Source of the DNA: Nocardiopsis sp. CNT312
Lineage (GTDB): Bacteria > Actinomycetota > Actinomycetes > Streptosporangiales > Streptosporangiaceae
DNA length: 64,000 nucleotides
Assembly (NCBI RefSeq): GCF_000515115.1
Contig: NZ_KI911536.1
Span: 339,133-403,132, forward strand
Direction of reading: 5' to 3'
Positions 58,648 to 64,000 of this stretch are shown here, piece after piece; position 1 is the first letter of the stretch, and each line of letters starts with the position of its first letter. The notes below the pieces were generated by a model. It ran no database searches. It was not told the DNA's origin and was given only the letters and a program-made list of their open reading frames with translations. The position numbers and the translations under genes are program-made.

Positions 58648-58836
58648 TCAGTCCTGGCGGACGTGTTCGGCCCGCACCGACTCGAAGAACGGGTCCACCT
58701 GGCGCAATTGCTCCTGGATGACGTGCGCCAGGTACGGTCCCAGATCCTCGTCGTCGCCGAGCCCGTGCTCGTCACGGAACCGCCTCTCCTGTTGCGGCTC
58801 CATGACGAGCTGGAGGTCGACCCTGCACAGCTTCAT
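58648..58836 (-). CDS. Small hypothetical protein, 62 residues
   Basis: Starts MKLCRVDLQLVMEPQQERRF and ends RQVDPFFESVRAEHVRQD. It is acidic, with a central predicted helix (DLGPYLAHVIQEQLRQVDPF). No family recognised. The ATG at 58836 has TACCGT 6 nt upstream on the minus strand (possible leaderless start), which supports it being a real gene. Confidence 0.65.
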   Translation of the reverse strand: MKLCRVDLQLVMEPQQERRFRDEHGLGDDEDLGPYLAHVIQEQLRQVDPFFESVRAEHVRQD

Positions 58837-59011
58837 ACGGGCACGGTACCGAAGGGCCCACCGCCGCACACCGAGCACGGCCGATCGGGGCCATGAGCCC
58901 CCGCGTCTATGGGGCCGCCCCGAAATACGCGGCGTATACCCTGGTCACCGCCTCACCCCTCGGCCGGGCCGGGTGCAGGCCCTTCCACGCCCGACGATCC
59001 GAGGTTCCCTG

Positions 59012-61030
59012 ATGCGTGTCCTGCTCGTGGACAACCACGACTCCTACACCTTCAACATCCACCAGCTCCTGGCACACGCCCTGGGCGCACCTCCCCGAGT
59101 CCTCACCAACGACGACCCCCGATGGGACGGGTTCGGTCCCGACGAGGTCGACGCGGTGGTCGTCTCACCTGGCCCGGGGCGCCCGCAGAACCCCCGCGAC
59201 CTGGGGCGCCTACCCGAACTGCTCTCCCGCACCCGCCTTCCGGTGCTGGGCGTGTGCCTGGGCCACCAGGCCATCGCCCACCTGGCTGGAGCCGACGTCA
59301 CCACCGCCCCCCAGCCCCGGCACGGCCACCTCACCCGCATACGCCACACCGGCCGGGACCTGTTCGCCGACCTGCCCCAGCACTTCACGGCGGTGCGCTA
59401 CCACTCCCTGGCGGTCGCCGAGCCCCTCACCGCGTCCCTGGCCGCCACCGCCTGGGCCGAGGACGGCGTCCTCATGGGCCTGCGCCACCGCCACCTGCCC
59501 CGCTGGGGCGTACAGTTCCACCCCGAATCGGTCTCCAGCGACCACGGAAGCGACCTGATCGCCAACTTCCTGAACCTGGCCCGCCCCCGCGCCACCGGCG
59601 GGGAGACCGTTGCGGCCGCCACCGCCCCGCGGCGAAGACCCCCCCGCCCCGCGGCGCCCACCCCCTGCGTGCACACGCTCGACCGCGCCGTCGACACCGA
59701 GGCCGCCTTCGCCCACCTGTACGGCGACAGCGACCACGCCTTCTGGCTGGACAGCTCGCGCCCCCGGGGCCCGGCCCGATTCTCCTTCCTTGGAGCGGCC
59801 ACCGGCGAGATCCTCACCTACCGTGTCGGGGAGGGCGGCACCCGCGTGCGCACCCCCGAGGGCGCCGAACACCGCGAGCCCGGCACCATCTTCGACGCAC
59901 TGGAGCGCCGCACCGACCGCACCGCACCCCCCGGTGGGCTGCCCTTCGACTTCACCGGCGGCTACGTGGGCTACCTCGGCTACGAGCTCAAGGCCGACTG
60001 CGGCGGCACCCGGGCCCACACCTCACCCCTGCCTGACGCCGTGTGGATGCGCTGCGACCGCTTCACCGCCGTCGACCACGCCGAGAACACCACCTACGCC
60101 GTGCACACCGACACCGGTGCGCACGCCTGCGACCGGGCCCGCCGCACCCTGGAGCGCCTGCGCCGCCTGCCCTCCCTGCCGCCACCGCTGCCCGCGCCGC
60201 CGGCCCTGCACCTGCCCGACCACCTCGAACGCCCCCGCCAGGGCTACCTGGACGACATCAAGGAGTGCCTGGGCCACCTCGCGCAGGGCGAGAGCTACGA
60301 GATCTGCCTGACCGATCGCCTGCGCCTGCCCCAGGCCCCCGGCAGCGACCTGGACGCCTACCGGCGCCTGCGCTCCGCCAGTCCCGCCCCCTACGCCGCC
60401 CTCCTGCGGTTGGGCGGGGCGAGCGTCCTGAGCGCCTCACCCGAGCGATTCCTGCGCGTGGACGGCCACCGCACGGCCGAGAGCCGCCCCATCAAGGGCA
60501 CCGCACCCCGCCACGCCGACCCCGAGGCCGACGCACGCGCCGCACGGCACCTGCGCACCGACCCCAAGACCCGCGCGGAGAACCTCATGATCGTGGACCT
60601 GCTCCGCAACGACCTGGGGCGGGTGTGCGAGACGGGCAGCGTGGAGGTGCCCGCGTTCATGTACACCGAGTCCTACGCCACCGTCCATCAACTGCTGTCC
60701 ACGGTCCGGGGGAGGCTGCGCCCGGAGGTGTCCACCGTGGAGGCGGTGCGTTCCTGCTTTCCCGGCGGGTCGATGACCGGCGCGCCCAAAGTGCGCACCA
60801 TGGAGATCATCGACCGGCTGGAGTCCTCGGCACGCGGGGTGTACTCCGGGGCGCTGGGCTATCTCTCCCACACCGGGACCGCCGACCTGAGCGTGGTCAT
60901 CCGCACCGCCGTGCGCGCCGACGGCGAGGTGACCATCGGTGCGGGCGGCGCGATCGTGTTGGACTCCGACCCGGGCGACGAGTACGCCGAGATGCTGCTC
61001 AAGGCCGCGGTGCCCGCCCGAGCACGGTAG
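59012..61030 (+). CDS. pabB: Fused aminodeoxychorismate synthase (PabA-PabB)
   Basis: A 672-residue bifunctional enzyme making 4-amino-4-deoxychorismate for folate or a PABA-derived product. Residues 1-190 are the glutamine amidotransferase: VVVSPGPGRPQNPRDLG, nucleophile Cys in VLGVCLGHQAIAHLAG, catalytic His/Glu in WGVQFHPESVSS. A linker leads to the chorismate-binding synthase: FDFTGGYVGYLGYELKADCG, AQGESYEICLTDRLRLPQ, AESRPIKGTAPRHADP, ENLMIVDLLRNDLGRVCETG and CFPGGSMTGAPKVRTMEIID. The Lys in PIKGT (Ala in anthranilate synthase) identifies it as PabB-type. No pabC or PABA-cluster gene is adjacent. Confidence 0.95.
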   Translation: MRVLLVDNHDSYTFNIHQLLAHALGAPPRVLTNDDPRWDGFGPDEVDAVVVSPGPGRPQNPRDLGRLPELLSRTRLPVLGVCLGHQAIAHLAGADVTTAPQPRHGHLTRIRHTGRDLFADLPQHFTAVRYHSLAVAEPLTASLAATAWAEDGVLMGLRHRHLPRWGVQFHPESVSSDHGSDLIANFLNLARPRATGGETVAAATAPRRRPPRPAAPTPCVHTLDRAVDTEAAFAHLYGDSDHAFWLDSSRPRGPARFSFLGAATGEILTYRVGEGGTRVRTPEGAEHREPGTIFDALERRTDRTAPPGGLPFDFTGGYVGYLGYELKADCGGTRAHTSPLPDAVWMRCDRFTAVDHAENTTYAVHTDTGAHACDRARRTLERLRRLPSLPPPLPAPPALHLPDHLERPRQGYLDDIKECLGHLAQGESYEICLTDRLRLPQAPGSDLDAYRRLRSASPAPYAALLRLGGASVLSASPERFLRVDGHRTAESRPIKGTAPRHADPEADARAARHLRTDPKTRAENLMIVDLLRNDLGRVCETGSVEVPAFMYTESYATVHQLLSTVRGRLRPEVSTVEAVRSCFPGGSMTGAPKVRTMEIIDRLESSARGVYSGALGYLSHTGTADLSVVIRTAVRADGEVTIGAGGAIVLDSDPGDEYAEMLLKAAVPARAR

Positions 61031-61093
61031 GGTTCGCCCTTCCTTGCGGGCCGCCTACACCACGGGTGCCGGATACGCCAGGGCGCAGGGACC

Positions 61094-61171
61094 TTGACCT
61101 TGTGACGCGCCTCACCTACGTTCACTCGCAACCATGCCGCCACGCGCCCCGGGTCCGGGGCGCGTGGCGGC
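61094..61171 (+). promoter_or_regulatory. Promoter and very stable leader hairpin of the MetE-like gene
   Basis: TTGACC (61094-61099), 17 nt, TACGTT (61117-61122) form a good promoter. From the expected start near 61129, the transcript begins almost at once with a perfect 15-bp hairpin: GCCGCCACGCGCCCC (61136-61150), loop GGGTCC, GGGGCGCGTGGCGGC (61157-61171). The gene starts 86 nt later. The hairpin may be an attenuator, a terminator of upstream pabAB transcription, or part of a structured leader. Confidence 0.6.
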
Positions 61172-61257
61172 GCGCGCCGTCCGGCGGGGAGGGGAGGGTG
61201 ACCGAGCCCGGGACCGACCGCCGACACCACGTTCCCACCACGAAGGGAAGCCGCACC

Positions 61258-62376
61258 ATGGCCCCCACCACCGTCCCGCCCTTCCGCGCCGACCACGTCG
61301 GAAGCCTGCTGCGCCCCGAACGGCTGCTGCACGCCCGTCGGGAGCGCGCCGAAGGCGCGATCGGCGACGAGGACCTGCGCGGGGTCGAGGACGAGTGCGT
61401 CCGCGAGGCGGTGCGCATGCAGGAGGACGTGGGTCTGCGGTCGGCCACCGACGGCGAGTTCCGCCGCTCCTCCTGGCACATGGACTTCATCTACCGGCTC
61501 GGCGGCGTGTCCAAGGTCCAGGACCCGATCGCGGTCACCTTCCACAACGAGCGGGGGGACGTCGAGTTCACCCCCTCGGGGCTGCGCGTCACCGAACCCG
61601 TCCGCTTGGAGCGGACCATCTTCGCCGACGCCTTCTCCTTCCTCACCAAGACCGTCACCAGGAACACGCCCAAGCTCACGATCCCCTCGCCGAGCATGGT
61701 GCACTACCGGGGCGGGGCCGCCGCCATCGACCCGGGCGTCTACCCCGACCCGGAGCGCTTCTGGGACGACCTGTCGGCAGCCTACGCCGCGCAGGTCGCG
61801 GCGCTGGGCCGGATGGGCTGTACCTACCTGCAACTGGACGACACCAGCCTGGCCTACCTCAACGACCCTGCCCAGCGCGACATGATCGACGGGCGCGGTG
61901 AGGGCGGCGACCACATCCATGTGCGCTACATCCGGCAGATGAACGCGGCCCTGGCCGACCGGCCCGAGGGCATGCGCGTGACCACGCACATGTGTCGGGG
62001 CAACTTCCGCTCCTCCTGGGCGGCCAGCGGCGGCTACGACCACGTCGCCGAGGAGCTGTTCGGCGAACTCGACGTCGACGGGTTCTTCCTGGAGTTCGAC
62101 GACGAGCGCTCGGGCGGGTTCGAGCCGCTGCGGTTCCTGCCCCGCGACAAGTACGCGGTGCTGGGCCTGGTCACCACGAAGAAGGGCGAACTGGAGAGCA
62201 AGGACGACCTCAAGCGCCGGATCGACGAGGCTGCCCGGTACGTGCCGCTGGAACGGTTGTGCCTGTCGCCGCAGTGCGGGTTCTCCCCCACGGTCGAGGG
62301 CAACGGCCTCACCTACGACGAGCAGGTCGCCAAGCTCGCCCTGATCGTGGAGACCGCCGAGGAGGTGTGGGGCTAG
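61258..62376 (+). CDS. MetE-like cobalamin-independent methionine synthase domain protein
   Basis: A 372-residue protein like the C-terminal catalytic half of MetE (YxjG/YxjH group, methyltransferase to homocysteine). It has FRADHVGSLLRPERLLHARR, SATDGEFRRSSWHMDFIYRL, CTYLQLDDTSLAYLNDPAQR, zinc-ligand region VTTHMCRGNFRSS with His and Cys, FDDERSGGFEPLRFLPRDKY, and the second Cys in LCLSPQCGFSPTVEGNGLTY. The N-terminal folate-binding domain of full MetE is absent, so the methyl donor may differ. ATG with GAAGGGAAG upstream. Confidence 0.92.
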   Translation: MAPTTVPPFRADHVGSLLRPERLLHARRERAEGAIGDEDLRGVEDECVREAVRMQEDVGLRSATDGEFRRSSWHMDFIYRLGGVSKVQDPIAVTFHNERGDVEFTPSGLRVTEPVRLERTIFADAFSFLTKTVTRNTPKLTIPSPSMVHYRGGAAAIDPGVYPDPERFWDDLSAAYAAQVAALGRMGCTYLQLDDTSLAYLNDPAQRDMIDGRGEGGDHIHVRYIRQMNAALADRPEGMRVTTHMCRGNFRSSWAASGGYDHVAEELFGELDVDGFFLEFDDERSGGFEPLRFLPRDKYAVLGLVTTKKGELESKDDLKRRIDEAARYVPLERLCLSPQCGFSPTVEGNGLTYDEQVAKLALIVETAEEVWG

Positions 62377-62571
62377 CGGGCACCGCACGTCCGTCGCCCG
62401 CCACCACCCGCGAACACCTGTCGGTCGTGCTTGGGGCGGAAAACGGCGTGCCCCGCCTTCGGCATACCCTCGTCCGTGCGGGGGGACCCAGCGACGGGCC
62501 CGCCCCAGCCCGTCCACAGGGCCCGCTTCGACGATGGTCCGCGCCGCCGGGCCCGCGATACGGTTGTCGCC

Positions 62572-63270
62572 ATGGACAACACACCGACCAGGCCGTCCAC
62601 CTCGGCCGAGGACTACGTGAAGGTCATCTACGACCTCCAGGAGCGGGGAACCGGTCCGGTGACCATCTCCGGTATGGCCGAGCGGCTGTCGGTGGCCAAC
62701 TCCTCGGTGTCGAGCATGCTGCGCAAGCTCACCGACCTGGGCCTGGTCGAGCACCGCCGCTACGGCACGGTCAGCCTCACCGAGGCCGGTACCAAAGCAG
62801 CCCTGTCGGTGCTGCGGCGCCACCGGCTGCTGGAGACCTACCTGGTCGCCGAACTGGGCTACTCCTGGGACGAGGTGCACGACGAGGCCGAGATCCTCGA
62901 ACACGTGGTCTCGGACAAGTTCGTCGACCGGATCGCCGCCCACCTGGGCGACCCCGACGTCGACCCGCACGGCGACCCCATCCCCTCCGCGGAGGGCGAC
63001 ATCGCCGAACGCGCGTCGGTGCTGCTGTCCGACGCGGTGGAGGGCACCAGCGGGGTGGTCGTGCGGGTCAACGACAACGACCCCGAACTCCTGCGCTACC
63101 TGGCCGACATCGGTATCGGTATCGGTATGACCGTCACCGTGGTCGAGCGCCAGCCCTACGCGGGTTCGGTCCAGATCGTGGTCCGTGCCCGGGCGGGCGC
63201 GGACGAACGCCCCCGCTCCCTGGGGCTGGTGGCCGCCGAGGCACTGTGGATCGAGCCGGGGGGAGCGTGA
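62572..63270 (+). CDS. DtxR/MntR-family metal-dependent regulator
   Basis: A 232-residue iron- or manganese-dependent repressor. The N-terminal winged HTH is [60 protein letters not shown]. The metal-binding dimer region is [56 protein letters not shown]-terminal FeoA/SH3-like domain follows ([20 protein letters not shown], ending [15 protein letters not shown]). ATG at 62572 with TACGGT 7 nt upstream (possible leaderless). A GGTATC hexamer is repeated near 63113-63127. Targets unknown. Confidence 0.92.
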   Translation: MDNTPTRPSTSAEDYVKVIYDLQERGTGPVTISGMAERLSVANSSVSSMLRKLTDLGLVEHRRYGTVSLTEAGTKAALSVLRRHRLLETYLVAELGYSWDEVHDEAEILEHVVSDKFVDRIAAHLGDPDVDPHGDPIPSAEGDIAERASVLLSDAVEGTSGVVVRVNDNDPELLRYLADIGIGIGMTVTVVERQPYAGSVQIVVRARAGADERPRSLGLVAAEALWIEPGGA

Positions 63271-63307
63271 TCCGGCCGGTGCGCCCCGGGCAGGGTCCCG
63301 CCCGGGG

Positions 63308-63943
63308 TCAGGCCCGTTCGGTGGCCGGTTGCCGGGTGGAGACGTCGAGGACGGTGTCGCAGGCCTCGCGCACGGCGCTGTTGTGGGTGGCGATGACCAC
63401 CGAACACCCTTCGGCGGCCATGGCGCGCAGGGTGTCGACCACCATCTGGCCGTTGCCCTCGTCCAGGGCGCCGGTGGGCTCGTCGGCCAGCACCAGGGAC
63501 GGTTGCTTGACCAGCAGGCGGGCCAGGGCCACCCGCTGCTGTTCGCCGCCCGAGAGGTGGTGCACCCGCTCACGGGAGCGGCCGGCCAGCCCCACCCGCT
63601 CCAGGGCCTCGGCCTGGGCGGGCCGGTCGCGGCGGGCCACGTCCAGGTTCTCGCGCACCGTGGCGTTCTCCATCAGCGCGTAGTTCTGGAAGAGGTAGCC
63701 CAGGTGGTCGCGGCGGAAGCGGCGCCGCCCGCCGGCCCGCAGGCGGGTGAGGTCGCGTCCGCCGTGGCTGATGCTGCCGCCGGTGGGGGCCTCCAGCAGG
63801 CCCAGGCAGTTGAGCAGGGTGGTCTTGCCCGCCCCGGAGGGGCCGGTCAGGGCGAGCATCCGCCCGGGGGGCAGGTCGAGGTCCAGGCCCCGCCACAGGG
63901 TGCGGGCGCCGAAGGACTTGGACAGGTCGCGGACGGTGATCAC
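63308..63943 (-). CDS. ABC transporter ATP-binding protein (bacteriocin-export type)
   Basis: A 211-residue stand-alone ATPase: [20 protein letters not shown], Walker [19 protein letters not shown] loop [20 protein letters not shown], signature [18 protein letters not shown], Walker [17 protein letters not shown] and H loop [13 protein letters not shown]. The [16 protein letters not shown] segment is characteristic of the putative bacteriocin-export ATPase subgroup. GTG start, AAGGGAT upstream, 12 nt after the stop of the upstream gene, presumably its membrane partner. Confidence 0.92.
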   Translation of the reverse strand: MITVRDLSKSFGARTLWRGLDLDLPPGRMLALTGPSGAGKTTLLNCLGLLEAPTGGSISHGGRDLTRLRAGGRRRFRRDHLGYLFQNYALMENATVRENLDVARRDRPAQAEALERVGLAGRSRERVHHLSGGEQQRVALARLLVKQPSLVLADEPTGALDEGNGQMVVDTLRAMAAEGCSVVIATHNSAVREACDTVLDVSTRQPATERA

Positions 63944-63955
63944 GGCAGATCCCTT

Positions 63956-64000
63956 TCAGGCCTGGGCGGCGCCCTCACGGACGATACGGCGGTGGAAGTG
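63956..64000 (-). CDS. C-terminal end of an upstream gene (probable ABC permease)
   Basis: Only the last 14 codons are inside the window ([14 protein letters not shown], stop at 63956-63958). The position 12 nt ahead of the ATPase gene on the same strand suggests the transporter's membrane subunit. Identity is inference from context only. Confidence 0.5.
   Translation of the reverse strand, partial: HFHRRIVREGAAQA

Noticed and set aside
58145..61030. Long N-terminal extension of PabAB (961 codons)
   Set aside because: Residues before the ATG at 59012 are Arg/Pro-rich and overlap three small genes. The amidotransferase domain begins exactly at MRVLLVDNHDSY.
61031..61257. SAM or cobalamin riboswitch upstream of the MetE-like gene
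   Set aside because: I could not find the conserved core of any known riboswitch; only one strong hairpin is visible.
60043..62376. Plus-strand frame apparently fusing pabB antisequence to the MetE-like gene (777 codons)
   Set aside because: The part before 61258 is a frame-shadow of pabAB; the MetE-like family starts at the ATG 61258.

Overview
The window is very GC-rich (about 70 percent or more by eye) and looks like the chromosome of a filamentous actinobacterium. Gene content (SUKH/SMI1 proteins, DUF2637/SpdB, MmpL, a Streptomyces-type SoxR, fused PabAB, NSS transporter with a MetS-type subunit, many TetR/LacI/HxlR/XRE regulators) best fits Nocardiopsaceae such as Nocardiopsis. That placement is inference. 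I see no rRNA, tRNA, CRISPR array, prophage or complete insertion sequence.

Layout. 1-4.2 kb: a NarL-type two-component system (regulator cut by the window edge), a SUKH protein, peptide deformylase and RNase HI. 4.3-6.4 kb: a decaying stretch with a multiply frameshifted gene, soxR and a dead ABC ATPase remnant. 6.4-16.5 kb: SDR, an MmpL exporter with its TetR regulator, a UvrA-like drug-resistance ATPase, a VOC/AraC pair, a DUF2637 membrane protein and an HxlR/RidA pair. 16.5-23.8 kb: a frameshifted phosphotransferase, a VOC protein, an AT-rich cluster of palindromes (18.08-18.24 kb), a methyltransferase, a DJ-1/PfpI protein, acyl-CoA genes, and an HTH regulator coupled to an internally deleted hydrolase. 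23.8-34.2 kb: a TetR/FAD-monooxygenase pair sharing operators, HD, AraC/GyrI, Mut7-C, flavin-binding, MOSC, Rpn-nuclease and phosphatase genes, the MetPS-like transporter, and pirin.

34.2-36.8 kb is the wreck of a sugar-catabolism locus. An intact LacI regulator and two LacI-type operators survive, but every neighbouring catabolic gene is a fragment: Gfo/Idh/MocA, enolase superfamily, NAD-dependent epimerase and sugar-binding protein. 36.8-53 kb holds an EamA transporter, a GNAT/XRE-cupin pair, aldo/keto reductase, a secreted phosphatase, a large ABC exporter with a SoxR-box promoter, GNAT, MarR, methyltransferase, epoxide hydrolase, a second two-component system with a DUF4097 protein, and a Gfo/Idh/MocA enzyme. 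53-64 kb holds a DDAH-like hydrolase, an amino-acid oxidase, an antiporter remnant, a thioesterase, a sugar porter, small zinc-ribbon and SHOCT proteins, fused pabAB, a MetE-like methyltransferase, a DtxR-family regulator and a bacteriocin-export-type ABC ATPase.

The strongest regulatory observation links two distant parts of the window. soxR lies at 4.9 kb. The ABC exporter ending at 41.8 kb has a perfect CCTCAA-N6-TTGAGG dyad inside a 19-bp promoter spacer, the architecture SoxR acts on. A second recurring feature is a TANNNT hexamer 6-7 nt before at least eleven start codons, which suggests widespread leaderless mRNAs. All function calls rest on reading translated sequence and motifs; no database search was possible.
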